Virus record (IMG/VR): IMGVR_UViG_3300037339_000563
Span: 1-55,380 of that record
Reading direction: 5' to 3' (one strand)
Length of the DNA: 55,380 nt
From: a virus
Below the pieces are notes generated by a model. That model saw only the letters and a program-made list of their open reading frames with translations. It was not told the DNA's origin and made no database searches. Shown here in pieces: positions 34,294 to 40,652 of this stretch. A program made the translations under genes and the position numbers. Every line of letters begins with the position of its first letter. Position 1 is the first letter of the stretch.

Positions 34294-34623
34294 CTATCCA
34301 GCCCGGAGGGCCAGCGACTTCATCTGAACGGTGAACGCCGGGAATGGCATGTTGGCGATGTACTGGCCGATCTTCGCGCAGCGCTCGCAGGACAAGATGT
34401 GGTCCTCGTCGAACCTGCTCATCTTGTTCTGGTCAGCGATGACGATGATGGCGGCGTCCTCGACGCAGAATGGCGTCCTTGGCAGGCTGGAAAGCGCGCG
34501 GATGTTCTTGATCTCCTCCGCACAGCCGCAGCCCTCCTTGATGCACTTCTCCACCCAGAAGACCTCGTCTTCCGAAGCGACTCGAAGGGCAACCTTCGCG
34601 ATGAGAACTCTTGTGTACTTCAT
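34294..34623 (-). CDS. hypothetical protein with cysteine pairs
   Basis: 109 residues; CIKEGCGC and ILSCERCAKI could bind metal. Rightmost gene of the leftward block, with its own terminator. A weak TTGCTT/CATAAT-type promoter lies about 25-50 nt upstream. Not recognised. Confidence 0.7.
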   Translation of the reverse strand: MKYTRVLIAKVALRVASEDEVFWVEKCIKEGCGCAEEIKNIRALSSLPRTPFCVEDAAIIVIADQNKMSRFDEDHILSCERCAKIGQYIANMPFPAFTVQMKSLALRAG

Positions 34624-34827
34624 GGGGCCTCCCTCTTGGGATGACCTTGATTATGCGTACAATGCAGAGTAAAGCAAGTGTTGTCAGTAATGTAACGGTC
34701 CGTTCACCTATTAACGACGTGTAAGACACCGCTCTCTACGGATCAGTGCCGAATTAGAATTCAGACACTTACAGCTGGACATCACCTCAGCCTTGACTAT
34801 TTGCAGATTTTTGCGTAGAGTCTTGTC
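34624..34827. promoter_or_regulatory. divergent intergenic region between leftward and rightward blocks
   Basis: No gene is supported in this 204-bp gap. It separates the minus-strand block from the tRNA array and contains the array promoter at 34793-34821; a weaker leftward promoter near 34640-34685 would serve 34294-34623. Confidence 0.55.
34793..34821 (+). promoter_or_regulatory. promoter of the tRNA array
   Basis: TTGACT (34793-34798), 17-bp spacer, TAGAGT (34816-34821). The predicted transcription start coincides with the 5' end of the initiator tRNA at 34828. Confidence 0.65.
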
Positions 34828-34901
34828 TGCGGAATAGAGCAGCCTGGTAGCTCGCAAGGCTCATAACCTTGAGGTCGTAGGTTCAAATCCTTCTTCCGCT
34901 A
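34828..34901 (+). tRNA. tRNA-fMet(CAT), initiator type
   Basis: Cloverleaf closes except at position 1-72, where T faces T; that mismatch and the AGCCTGG D-loop are hallmarks of initiator tRNA. Anticodon loop CTCATAA. The anticodon stem has only two of the usual three consecutive G-C pairs. Confidence 0.85.
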
Positions 34902-34946
34902 CTAATCGAAGCGACAGTCAGAAACATCCAAGCAAAACGAACGGTC

Positions 34947-35117
34947 ATGTCTTCTTCATCCACCAAAACAACGCAAACCTGCCTCGGTACGAGCAATCGC
35001 TCGTGGCGTCGTGGGTTTATTGCGTTGTGCGTGGAGACCGTCGGCAGCCTGGAAACCACCCCGCGCAGCTATCACCTCCAGGCCAAGGCGAATGATCCCA
35101 GGGGGCTTCTGACATAG
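34947..35117 (+). CDS. possible small ORF, 56 residues
   Basis: An ATG frame with no ribosome site and no recognisable sequence. The DNA at 34969-35027 folds into a long stem (8-bp CAACGCAA outer helix plus an ACGAGC hairpin), so this may be a structured RNA instead of a gene. Confidence 0.25.
   Translation: MSSSSTKTTQTCLGTSNRSWRRGFIALCVETVGSLETTPRSYHLQAKANDPRGLLT
34969..35027 (+). ncRNA. structured segment, not a tRNA
   Basis: Outer helix CAACGCAA/TTGCGTTG, then AACC/GGTT, and an inner ACGAGC-AATC-GCTCGT hairpin. No T-arm. Function unknown. Confidence 0.4.
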
Positions 35118-35140
35118 GTAGACCGAAATACCTAGACCAG

Positions 35141-35180
35141 AAGCCTCCAAGGAAAAACCCTTGGAGGCTTTCTTCGTTTC
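35141..35180 (+). terminator. intrinsic terminator within the array
   Basis: 12-bp stem AAGCCTCCAAGG/CCTTGGAGGCTT (35141-35170) followed by TCTTCGTTTC. It lies between the initiator tRNA and tRNA-Tyr, so the first transcript may be short. Confidence 0.75.
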
Positions 35181-35181
35181 T

Positions 35182-35264
35182 GGGAGTGCGGCAACTGGCG
35201 ACGCAAGCTGGCTGTAAACCAGTCGTGTGATGAGCACTTGGAGATTCGACTTCTCCCACTCCCA
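35182..35264 (+). tRNA. tRNA-Tyr(GTA)
   Basis: Acceptor GGGAGTG/CACTCCC, anticodon arm CTGG-CTGTAAA-CCAG, long variable arm as expected for Tyr, T-loop TTCGACT. Confidence 0.85.
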
Positions 35265-35331
35265 CTGAAAGTTTTTGCAAAGGACGAAATGACCCGAATC
35301 GCTCAAAAACAGACGCTACTTCCTCCATTTT

Positions 35332-35404
35332 GGGGTTGTAGCTCAATGGCAGAGCATCCGGTTTTTACCCGGTCGACCAGAGTTCGATTCTCTGCAGCCC
35401 TACG
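35332..35404 (+). tRNA. tRNA-Lys(TTT)
   Basis: Complete cloverleaf; anticodon loop TTTTTAC between CCGG and CCGG arms; T-arm CAGAG/CTCTG. Confidence 0.85.
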
Positions 35405-35423
35405 GATACATCAGTGATTTCAT

Positions 35424-35498
35424 TCGGGATTCGTCCAATTGGCAGGACACCAGATTCTGAATCTGTGAACGGAGGTTCGACCCCTCCATCCCGAACCA
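35424..35498 (+). tRNA. tRNA-Gln(CTG)
   Basis: Acceptor TCGGGAT/ATCCCGA, anticodon loop TTCTGAA, T-arm GGAGG/CCTCC, encoded CCA end. Confidence 0.9.
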
Positions 35499-35627
35499 AG
35501 CCAAGGCTAAGCGCGACCGGGCATAACTTCCTCTGGAACCCCGGACAACCTTAACCGAAGCCTATGCGACCGACTCCTGATAACCGAATAGTTTTTATAG
35601 ACGCGGGGGCACGCCATGCCCCCATTT

Positions 35628-35700
35628 GCCTCGACAGCTTGCGTGGTGCAAGCGCGGGATTGAAGATCCTGAGATAGTCGTTCGACTCGACTTCGAGGCA
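35628..35700 (+). tRNA. tRNA-Phe(GAA)
   Basis: Acceptor GCCTCGA/TCGAGGC, anticodon loop TTGAAGA, T-arm AGTCG/CGACT. A GGGGGCA hairpin (35605-35623) precedes it. Confidence 0.8.
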
Positions 35701-35760
35701 CCCGTTCGTTTGCCGCGATAGGCATGGCTCATCAGCATGAGAAGTACCTGATGAATTTAT

Positions 35761-35825
35761 GGGACCTATTCGTCCTCAATCATCTTGTCCGGTAACGGAC
35801 CGAAGATGACGGTTATCGTCCCGCC
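35761..35825 (+). ncRNA. structured segment, not a normal tRNA
   Basis: GGGAC at the 5' end pairs with GTCCC near the 3' end, which is followed by GCCA; inside is a long hairpin at 35781-35808 (CATCTT and GTCCG arms, GTAA loop). tRNA-like length and CCA end, but no T-arm. Confidence 0.35.
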
Positions 35826-35827
35826 AA

Positions 35828-35900
35828 GCCTCCATAGCTCAATGGATAGAGCACTCGGTTCTTACCCGATTTGTTGAAGGTTCGAGTCCTTCTGGGGGCA
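35828..35900 (+). tRNA. tRNA-Lys(CTT)
   Basis: Acceptor GCCTCCA/TGGGGGC, anticodon loop TTCTTAC, T-arm GAAGG/CCTTC. Confidence 0.85.
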
Positions 35901-35935
35901 CTGCAAGTTTCTTCGATTTGTGGCATAACAGGCCA

Positions 35936-36352
35936 ATGTTCAAGGCGATCATCGTCGAATGCCGGTCACTGTGCGAGGCCGCGACGAAGGAACAAAAGAG
36001 AGCTGGACTGGAAGCGTCTTGGAAGCGCGAGAAGGCCAGCAGCACCCCAGAGCGCCTTGCCAAGGTCGGGGACAATCCAGACATAACGACGAAGCGACGG
36101 CTGACTCGACCCATGCCCGATATCACAGATATGAGGGCAAGCCTCAAGAAGAGGATCGACAAAGATCCCCAGGGTACCCATGACAGAGAGGGCTACAAGT
36201 ACCCAGCAGAGCAGAACAGGATCCACAAGTTGCCGTACGCGCAGAAGCGGTTGAGTGACTTTGAGCCACCGAGCAAGCTCCCTGCGGCAACTGCGCTTTC
36301 CAAGAAGAAGCCAGGCCTGATGTCTCGGCTGGCCAGCGTCTTCAAGAAGTAA
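35936..36352 (+). CDS. small basic protein with shared N-terminal targeting-like motif
   Basis: 138 residues from the ATG at 35936; a frame opening six codons upstream is less likely. It begins MFKAIIVECRS, one of four proteins in this region that share an amphipathic N-terminus. The rest is basic and likely disordered (many Lys, Pro), ending in LASVFKK. A CATAAC -10-like hexamer ends 6 nt before the ATG and there is no ribosome site. Candidate internal virion or host-takeover protein (inference). Confidence 0.65.
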   Translation: MFKAIIVECRSLCEAATKEQKRAGLEASWKREKASSTPERLAKVGDNPDITTKRRLTRPMPDITDMRASLKKRIDKDPQGTHDREGYKYPAEQNRIHKLPYAQKRLSDFEPPSKLPAATALSKKKPGLMSRLASVFKK

Positions 36353-36380
36353 CCAAAGCTTAGGGTCTGCGCTTCATAAA

Positions 36381-36431
36381 ACCTCGGTGGCAGCACCGAA
36401 GCCTTCAACGGTTTCCCGCAAGGGTTGAGGC
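36381..36431 (+). ncRNA. structured segment upstream of tRNA-Ser(CGA)
   Basis: TCGGTG-GCAG-CACCGA hairpin followed by an imperfect GCCTTCAAC/GTTGAGGC stem. Not a cloverleaf. Function unknown. Confidence 0.3.
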
Positions 36432-36436
36432 GGCAT

Positions 36437-36520
36437 GGAAGACTAACTGCGGATGGCCGCAGCGCCCGTTCGAAGCGGGATGGGACCGAAAGGTCTGGGG
36501 ATCGAGACCTCAGTCTTCCG
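36437..36520 (+). tRNA. tRNA-Ser(CGA)
   Basis: Acceptor GGAAGAC/GTCTTCC, anticodon loop TTCGAAG, long variable arm. T-loop is ATCGAGA, with A in place of T54, as in tRNA-Ser(TGA) at 48268. Confidence 0.8.
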
Positions 36521-36591
36521 CGATTTGGTCTTGCTGCACATTGTGTCGACGTGCGATGGCAGATTGGAAAAAAGAGCGCAGAAAACAACTT

Positions 36592-36663
36592 GGTTCATGA
36601 TGCGATAGGTATCGCAGCCTGTCTGTCTAACAGGTGAAAGGGGATCGTTACCCCTATGAACCG
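36592..36663 (+). tRNA. tRNA-Asp(GTC)
   Basis: Acceptor GGTTCAT/ATGAACC, anticodon loop CTGTCTA, T-stem AGGGG/CCCCT with unusual T-loop ATCGTTA. Confidence 0.8.
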
Positions 36664-36667
36664 CTCT

Positions 36668-36738
36668 GGGCGTCTAGTACAACGGGAATACATTCGGCTG
36701 GCAGCCGAATGATCAGGGTTCAACTCCCTGGATGTCCA
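36668..36738 (+). tRNA. tRNA-Ala(GGC)
   Basis: Anticodon loop CTGGCAG in a TTCGG/CCGAA stem, T-arm CAGGG/CCCTG. Short D-arm. First of three clustered Ala tRNAs. Confidence 0.8.
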
Positions 36739-36743
36739 CAAAC

Positions 36744-36812
36744 GGGGAAGCCATCGGGATGGAACACTGCCTTGCACGCAGAGCCTCGTGGGTTCAACTC
36801 CCATCTTCTCCA
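36744..36812 (+). tRNA. tRNA-Ala(TGC)
   Basis: Acceptor GGGGAAG/CTTCTCC, anticodon loop CTTGCAC in CTGC/GCAG, T-arm GTGGG/CCCAT; reduced D-arm. Confidence 0.75.
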
Positions 36813-36817
36813 CAAAC

Positions 36818-36888
36818 GGGTCCATCGTATAACGGGCGTATATTCGGATCGCACCCGAAAGATCGGAGTTCAAATCTCCGTGGATCCA
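36818..36888 (+). tRNA. tRNA-Ala(CGC)
   Basis: Acceptor GGGTCCA/TGGATCC, anticodon loop ATCGCAC in TTCGG/CCGAA, T-arm CGGAG/CTCCG. Confidence 0.8.
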
Positions 36889-36927
36889 CAAATGGAAAGC
36901 AAAACGGCTAGGGCGCGAGTCCCGTTA

Positions 36928-37006
36928 AGACCGCCTTGGGCTGGCCTGAAGGCAGGAGCACTCCCTTGCAAGGAGAGCCATTGGGGAGCGTTACCCCTCC
37001 GGTCCA
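36928..37006 (+). tRNA. degenerate tRNA-like gene, TGC loop
   Basis: Anticodon arm CTCC-CTTGCAA-GGAG and T-arm TGGGG/CCCCT are clear, but only five acceptor pairs (GACCG/CGGTC) form and the D-arm is unclear. Possibly a decayed second Ala(TGC). Confidence 0.4.
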
Positions 37007-37011
37007 CGAAC

Positions 37012-37097
37012 TGATCCGCCAATCCCGTTCCTAGGCATTCTAGAACGCCTAAGCAGGGCACCACTCATCCAACTCTGAATTGGACGTGGGAGGATCA
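37012..37097 (+). ncRNA. three-way-junction structured RNA candidate
   Basis: Outer TGATCC/GGATCA helix, one arm closed by CCC/GGG and TAGGC/GCCTA, and a second arm CCAC-TCA-TCCAA with a CTCTGAA 7-nt loop that looks like an anticodon loop (CTG). No T-arm. It could be a rearranged tRNA or another RNA. Confidence 0.4.
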
Positions 37098-37102
37098 AAC
37101 AC

Positions 37103-37188
37103 GGAAAGTGGTCTAGCTGTGGAGCTAGCGCGGTTTGCTAAACCGATGGAACCCTAACGGGTTTGAGGTTCGACCCCTCCTCTTTCCG
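37103..37188 (+). tRNA. tRNA-Ser(GCT)
   Basis: Acceptor GGAAAG/CTTTCC, D-stem CTAGC/GCTAG, anticodon loop TTGCTAA, long variable arm, T-arm GAGG/CCTC. Confidence 0.8.
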
Positions 37189-37228
37189 CCCAGATGCGCG
37201 ATTGATCTGACTGTGCGATCATTCGCCC

Positions 37229-38272
37229 ATGGCGCTGGTAACCATCACGAATCTCACGGGCAATGTGGTCCTCCTCCAGGAGCTATACCGCAACGTGAAA
37301 CCGTACGAGGCGTTCACGATTACCCGCGAAGAAGACCAGCTTCACGCCATGCCCGAATTCCAGAAGTATTGGAACGACGGCGTCATTCAAGTCTCGGTGG
37401 TCAAGGACGCCGCCGAGGACAACTTCATCACCACGTTCCTGCACTCGGTGGGTCCGGCTGCGCTAACTCCTAATCCGCCGCTCAATGTCACGAAGTCAGC
37501 GGCAGCCGTCGGGGTGGAGAGCCTAGCTGCCAGGGGAGACCACAAACACGATGTCTCAACCGCCGGGGCTGTTGAGATTACCGATTCAACAAACGCCGAA
37601 GGAACCGCAACCAGCCTATCCAGGTCTGATCACCAGCACGCCCACGGCAATCGAGCCGGCGGAACCCTTCACTCCGTGGCGACCACTTCTGTGGCTGGGT
37701 TCATGTCCGCTGCGGACAAGACGATCATCAGCGGTTTGCCGACTGTCGTTGCCAACGCCGAGGCAACCAGAACCTATCACGAGTCCATCGTTCGCGCCGA
37801 ATCCGGGGCAAATGCACCAGGCCAACAACCAGACCTAGAGGTCATCAGCGACACGATCGTTGCCGAATTTACGCTCAACACCGACTCCGCCTATCGGCTG
37901 TTCAAGATCCCCGCCTACTACGTCACCGGAGCCGCCTTCCACGCTCACTGGACCAAGGAATCCGGGATCGCAGGGAACGGCAATGAATTAGGCAACTCGG
38001 TCCGATGGAGGGTTAGCTATAAGGTCTGGGCCGGCGAGGGCACGGACATCAATGTGGCGCCTACCGTTGTTGATCTGGATGACACCTACACCGATGGCGG
38101 CTCAACCACGAGAATCACGCAGCGAACCGCCAATGTGGCTGCCCCTGGTTTCATTGCAAATTACTACCTAAGCCTCAAGGTGGAAGCTGTTACCCCGGCG
38201 GGAACGGCGCTAACCTGCGAACCGGCGCTGATCAGCATCGATCTGACCTTCACCGAATACATCAATCAGTAA
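37229..38272 (+). CDS. tail-fibre-like structural protein
   Basis: 347 residues. The N-terminal ~65 residues are compact; then ARGDHKHDV and LSRSDHQHAHG followed by GGTLHSVATTSVAGFMS are the His-rich repeats typical of phage tail fibres, where they bind metal along a trimeric shaft. The C-terminal ~170 residues are beta-rich. It stands alone between tRNA blocks. A copy of the 16-bp palindrome follows its stop directly. Confidence 0.7.
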   Translation: MALVTITNLTGNVVLLQELYRNVKPYEAFTITREEDQLHAMPEFQKYWNDGVIQVSVVKDAAEDNFITTFLHSVGPAALTPNPPLNVTKSAAAVGVESLAARGDHKHDVSTAGAVEITDSTNAEGTATSLSRSDHQHAHGNRAGGTLHSVATTSVAGFMSAADKTIISGLPTVVANAEATRTYHESIVRAESGANAPGQQPDLEVISDTIVAEFTLNTDSAYRLFKIPAYYVTGAAFHAHWTKESGIAGNGNELGNSVRWRVSYKVWAGEGTDINVAPTVVDLDDTYTDGGSTTRITQRTANVAAPGFIANYYLSLKVEAVTPAGTALTCEPALISIDLTFTEYINQ

Positions 38273-38274
38273 CC

Positions 38275-38290
38275 GCGCAAGCGCTTGCGC
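38275..38290. repeat. 16-bp palindrome GCGCAAGCGCTTGCGC, copy 1
   Basis: Perfect palindrome 2 nt after the tail-fibre gene stop. Identical copies lie at 40737-40752 and 49968-49983. Confidence 0.85.
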
Positions 38291-38379
38291 CGCTCCTCCC
38301 GGCGGGAACTGGAGCCAATAGGAAGAGGAAATGCTTCTGATCGGGGCGCTGGATGCGGGTTCGACTCCCAAGGGCGGCA
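38289..38379 (+). tRNA. tRNA-like gene, identity unclear
   Basis: Acceptor GCCGCTC/GGGCGGC forms seven pairs and a TTCGACT T-loop is present, but the T-stem has only three pairs and the middle cannot be folded with confidence. A CTGATCG loop would give Ile(GAT). Confidence 0.35.
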
Positions 38380-38384
38380 TTTTT

Positions 38385-38459
38385 CTGGGTGTGGTGAAGC
38401 GGTATCACGCGCCGTTCGGGACGGCGAAAACGCAGGTTCGATCCCTGTCACCCAGACCA
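38385..38459 (+). tRNA. tRNA-Pro(CGG)
   Basis: Acceptor CTGGGTG/CACCCAG, anticodon arm CGCCG-TTCGGGA-CGGCG, T-arm GCAGG/CCTGT, encoded CCA. Confidence 0.9.
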
Positions 38460-38495
38460 TCCGTGAAGACGGAGCGAGATAAAATCTCGTAAATT

Positions 38496-38567
38496 GCGGA
38501 CGAGGTGGCTTGGTGCCACGCCAGCTTGCCAAGCTGGTTCAGGCGGGATCGTTCCCCGTCGTCCGCT
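38496..38567 (+). tRNA. tRNA-Gly(GCC)
   Basis: Acceptor GCGGACG/CGTCCGC, anticodon arm CCAGC-TTGCCAA-GCTGG, T-loop ATCGTTC. Confidence 0.85.
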
Positions 38568-38593
38568 CGACGGCTTGTCAATTAAGCCATTAT

Positions 38594-38667
38594 GGTGTTC
38601 ATAGTGTAGCGGCTCTGCACGTCTGTTTGTGGAACAGGAAGTTCGGGTTCGACCCCCGATGGACACC
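38594..38667 (+). tRNA. tRNA-His(GTG)
   Basis: Anticodon loop TTGTGGA; the extra G at -1 faces C73, the diagnostic His feature. Confidence 0.85.
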
Positions 38668-38674
38668 CAAGAAA

Positions 38675-38779
38675 ATGCACATCTGTCCTCTGGAAATTCT
38701 CGCTGCGCTCTCGGCAATCACTGGAGTTCGATTTGCCTGGGCGTGGTTGAAGTGCAAGCTTGTTACTGTACGCGGATGA
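38675..38779 (+). CDS. 34-residue putative membrane microprotein
   Basis: An ATG frame between tRNA-His and tRNA-Gly with a hydrophobic stretch (LEILAALSAITGVRFAWAW) and a basic end. AAGAAA precedes the ATG. It overlaps the next tRNA by 8 nt. Tiny one-helix proteins occur in phages; support here is limited to composition. Confidence 0.4.
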   Translation: MHICPLEILAALSAITGVRFAWAWLKCKLVTVRG

Positions 38780-38844
38780 GGCCGACTGGTGAGGCAGGTG
38801 CCTTCCAAGCATCTACAGGCTGGGTTCGATTCCCGCCATCCGCT
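38772..38844 (+). tRNA. tRNA-Gly(TCC)
   Basis: Acceptor GCGGATG/CATCCGC, anticodon loop CTTCCAA in GGTGC/GCATC, T-loop TTCGATT. Confidence 0.8.
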
Positions 38845-38852
38845 CCGATATT

Positions 38853-38925
38853 GCCCACGTAGCATAGTGGCGACTGCACCTCTTTCGTAAAGAGGGGATC
38901 GCGAGTTCGAGTCTCGCCGTGGGCT
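38853..38925 (+). tRNA. tRNA-Thr(CGT)
   Basis: Acceptor GCCCACG/CGTGGGC, anticodon arm CCTCT-TTCGTAA-AGAGG, T-arm GCGAG/CTCGC. Confidence 0.9.
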
Positions 38926-39102
38926 CTAGGTCTCGGACGACGGCTCATTGATCGAAGGGATCTCCTTCATCTTCTCCCTTGAGAGCGTCCAGGCGCGCTG
39001 GACCACCCAAGAGAGCGAGCGGTCCAGGCGGGTGGCTTCGGCCTGGACCTCCGCCAGCATGTCTTCTGGGAAGTAGAGGCTCTGCTTTCTCTTGTCGTTC
39101 AT
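38926..39102 (-). CDS. ribbon-helix-helix DNA-binding protein
   Basis: 58 residues from the ATG at 39102. KRKQSLYFPEDMLAEVQAEA, then RLDRSLSWVVQRAW, is a beta-strand plus two helices as in CopG/Arc proteins; it resembles the short family known as TIGR04563, which I associate with myxobacteria. Likely a dimeric repressor. It is a rare minus-strand gene in the array. The -10-like TATGTT ends 6 nt before the ATG. A much longer frame to 39480 crosses tRNA genes and is rejected. Confidence 0.7.
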   Translation of the reverse strand: MNDKRKQSLYFPEDMLAEVQAEATRLDRSLSWVVQRAWTLSREKMKEIPSINEPSSET

Positions 39103-39123
39103 GGCAGTAACATACACAATTAT

Positions 39124-39199
39124 TCGGGAATGGTGTAATCGGCAACATCCTCGGCTTTGACCCGAGAGAGTCCAGGTTCGACCCCTGGTTCCCGAACCA
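39124..39199 (+). tRNA. tRNA-Gln(TTG)
   Basis: Acceptor TCGGGAA/TTCCCGA, anticodon arm CTCGG-CTTTGAC-CCGAG, T-arm CCAGG/CCTGG, encoded CCA. Confidence 0.9.
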
Positions 39200-39203
39200 A
39201 GCC

Positions 39204-39277
39204 GCCTCCAAAGCATTACGGCGATGCACCGAGCCTGTACCTCGGAGATCTCGGTTCGATCCCGGGTGGAGGCTCCA
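39204..39277 (+). tRNA. tRNA-Thr(TGT) with C33
   Basis: Acceptor GCCTCCA/TGGAGGC, anticodon arm CCGAG-CCTGTAC-CTCGG, encoded CCA. Position 33, nearly always U, is C. Confidence 0.75.
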
Positions 39278-39336
39278 AGCGAACTACTAGGCTGGAACAA
39301 TGCCCGGGAGTGATCGAAAGGTCCGGTTCGCCCTAT

Positions 39337-39409
39337 TCCAGGAAAGGCCATTTGGTGAGCCGCGTAGCTGTTAACTACGTGCTGGCAGGTTCGAACCCTG
39401 CTCCTGGAG
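39337..39409 (+). tRNA. tRNA-Asn(GTT), copy 1
   Basis: Acceptor TCCAGGA/TCCTGGA, anticodon arm CGTAG-CTGTTAA-CTACG, T-arm GCAGG/CCTGC. Preceded by a folded segment (39282-39331) closed by GCGAAC/GTTCGC. Confidence 0.85.
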
Positions 39410-39416
39410 CGACTTT

Positions 39417-39488
39417 GCACTCGTAGCGATTTGGTAATGCGCCGGTCTGTTAAACCGAAAGAATTGGGTTCGATCCCCAACGAGTGCG
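39417..39488 (+). tRNA. tRNA-Asn(GTT), copy 2
   Basis: Acceptor GCACTCG/CGAGTGC, anticodon loop CTGTTAA in CGGT/ACCG, T-arm TTGGG/CCCAA. Same anticodon as the previous gene but different sequence. Confidence 0.85.
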
Positions 39489-39553
39489 CGACTTCGTGTC
39501 GACCTGGGCCGGTAACGTCGACTACATGGGTTCAATTCCCGTGATCGCCACGA
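39487..39553 (+). tRNA. truncated tRNA-like remnant
   Basis: A clear T-arm (ATGGG-TTCAATT-CCCGT) and 3' end GATCGCCA, but no convincing D or anticodon arm; the 5' part forms a GTCGAC/GTCGAC hairpin. Just upstream of repeat unit 1. Confidence 0.35.
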
Positions 39554-39564
39554 GTCACTTTTTC

Positions 39565-39633
39565 GAGTGAGCCGAATGAGTCAGGGTTATCAAATTGGTT
39601 GAAACGCCCCTGATTCGACAAAATTGTTCACTC
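39565..39633 (+). ncRNA. permuted hairpin unit 1
   Basis: Outer GAGTGA/TCACTC helix, conserved GAGCCG, inner helix GAGTCAGGG/CCCTGATTC, GGTTATC, and TTGTTC before the closing strand. Precedes tRNA-Glu(CTC). Confidence 0.7.
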
Positions 39634-39637
39634 ATTT

Positions 39638-39713
39638 GACCCTATCCTCCAACTGGCCAGGAGAGCCGATTCTCAGTCGGTCAATCGGGGCTCGAATCCC
39701 CGTAGGGTCGCCA
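39638..39713 (+). tRNA. tRNA-Glu(CTC)
   Basis: Acceptor GACCCTA/TAGGGTC, anticodon arm GCCGA-TTCTCAG-TCGGT, T-loop CTCGAAT, encoded CCA directly abutting unit 2. Confidence 0.85.
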
Positions 39714-39777
39714 GGTGAGCCGGAGACTGTGGGTTATCACTTGTAATGAACCTCCCACCGTCAACAAATTGTTCACC
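39714..39777 (+). ncRNA. permuted hairpin unit 2
   Basis: GGTGA/TCACC outer helix, GAGCCG, inner GTGGG/CCCAC extended by GAC/GTC, GGTTATC, TTGTTC, then a T-run. Confidence 0.7.
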
Positions 39778-39786
39778 ATCTTTTTC

Positions 39787-39852
39787 TGCGAGCCGTTCGA
39801 ACCTTGGTTATCACATTTAATGATCGCTCCAAGGTTCATCTTCTTGTTCGCG
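39787..39852 (+). ncRNA. permuted hairpin unit 3
   Basis: GCGA/TCGC outer helix, GAGCCG, a perfect 9-bp inner helix GAACCTTGG/CCAAGGTTC, GGTTATC, TTGTTC, then TTTTT before tRNA-Cys. Confidence 0.7.
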
Positions 39853-39859
39853 GATTTTT

Positions 39860-39934
39860 GCACGCATAGCCAAGTGGTAAGGCACTGGTCTGCAAAACCA
39901 GGAGCGACGGGTTCAACTCCCTCTGCGTGCTCCA
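39860..39934 (+). tRNA. tRNA-Cys(GCA)
   Basis: Acceptor GCACGCA/TGCGTGC, anticodon arm CTGGT-CTGCAAA-ACCAG, encoded CCA. Confidence 0.9.
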
Positions 39935-39950
39935 TTGACAATTGCCTCTT

Positions 39951-40026
39951 GGCCCTATAGTACAGTGGTAAGTATCCTGGTCTTTCACACCAGAGACGCA
40001 GGGTTCAATTCCCTCTAGGGCCACCA
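39951..40026 (+). tRNA. tRNA-Glu(TTC)
   Basis: Acceptor GGCCCTA/TAGGGCC, anticodon arm CTGGT-CTTTCAC-ACCAG, T-loop TTCAATT, encoded CCA. Confidence 0.9.
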
Positions 40027-40071
40027 TGACCATCCAGACTCCCATCGGAGAGATAGAGGCCTAACGATTTA

Positions 40072-40133
40072 GGTGAGCCGGAGTTCAAGGGTTATCACCA
40101 TAACAATTCCCCTTGGACAACCATTTGTTCACC
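40072..40133 (+). ncRNA. permuted hairpin unit 4
   Basis: GGTGA/TCACC outer helix, GAGCCG, inner GTTCAAGGG/CCCTTGGAC with a G-T wobble, GGTTATC, TTGTTC, then eight T. Confidence 0.7.
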
Positions 40134-40141
40134 GTTTTTTT

Positions 40142-40204
40142 TAGCGAGCCGAAGTGGTTGGGTTACCATCAAAAACATACCCAGTCACAACTCCTTGTTC
40201 GCTA
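40142..40204 (+). ncRNA. permuted hairpin unit 5
   Basis: TAGCGA/TCGCTA outer helix, GAGCCG, inner GTGGTTGGG/CCCAGTCAC with wobbles, GGTTACC-ATCAAAAAC loop, TTGTTC, then a T-run. Confidence 0.7.
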
Positions 40205-40212
40205 TTTTTTTA

Positions 40213-40275
40213 GATGAGCCGGAGCTATTGGGTTACCTTGAAAATGTAACACCCAGAAGCAACCACTTGTTCATC
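40213..40275 (+). ncRNA. permuted hairpin unit 6
   Basis: GATGA/TCATC outer helix, GAGCCG, inner GCTATTGGG/CCCAGAAGC, GGTTACC, TTGTTC, then TTTTT before tRNA-Val. Confidence 0.7.
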
Positions 40276-40283
40276 TGCTTTTT

Positions 40284-40355
40284 GCACGAGTAGTTCAGCG
40301 GAAGAATACTGCGTTGACATCGCAGAGATCGTCGGTTCGATCCCGACCTCGTGTA
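40284..40355 (+). tRNA. tRNA-Val(GAC)
   Basis: Acceptor GCACGAG/CTCGTGT, anticodon arm CTGCG-TTGACAT-CGCAG, T-arm GTCGG/CCGAC. Confidence 0.85.
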
Positions 40356-40360
40356 CTTTT

Positions 40361-40567
40361 GCCCCTGTGGCCAAGTGGTTAAGGCGCTTGATCAAGCATG
40401 CAGCTCATTAGTGCGGCACGAAGAGATCGATCGTCTCTTACGGCTGTACTGACCGGGCGAGTCGTACGGAGGTAGATCGCCTCCAAGTGGTCTGGATTGA
40501 TCATCCAGATTGCTGCACACGATGCATGACGAATTGAGAGACGTCGGTTCAATCCCGACCAGGTGCA
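40361..40567 (+). tRNA. tRNA gene with a ~130-nt insertion in the anticodon arm
   Basis: The 5' part (acceptor GCCCCTG, D-arm) and 3' part (T-arm GTCGG/CCGAC, acceptor CAGGTGC, one mismatch) frame an insertion holding at least four hairpins, including TCTGGAT/ATCCAGA and GGAGG/CCTCC. The anticodon cannot be read. Confidence 0.5.
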
Positions 40568-40577
40568 GGCAATTTCA

Positions 40578-40652
40578 GCCCACGTGGCGCAACGATAGCG
40601 CACTCCGTTGGTATCGGAGAGGTTGCGGGTTTGATTCCCGCCGTGGGCTCCA
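40578..40652 (+). tRNA. tRNA-Thr(GGT)
   Basis: Acceptor GCCCACG/CGTGGGC, anticodon arm CTCCG-TTGGTAT-CGGAG, T-arm GCGGG/CCCGC, encoded CCA. Confidence 0.9.

Noticed and set aside
38926-39480. A 184-residue minus-strand protein
   Set aside because: The extension beyond 39102 runs antisense through four tRNA genes; only the C-terminal 58 residues read as a protein family.
39936-39964. TTGACA-N17-TAGTAC as a promoter
   Set aside because: Its -10 would lie inside tRNA-Glu(TTC), so it could not make that tRNA; spacing is probably coincidental.
39565-40275. Tandem similar units as a CRISPR array
   Set aside because: The units have conserved blocks but no constant repeat plus variable spacer of equal length; each folds as a complete nested hairpin and there are no cas genes.
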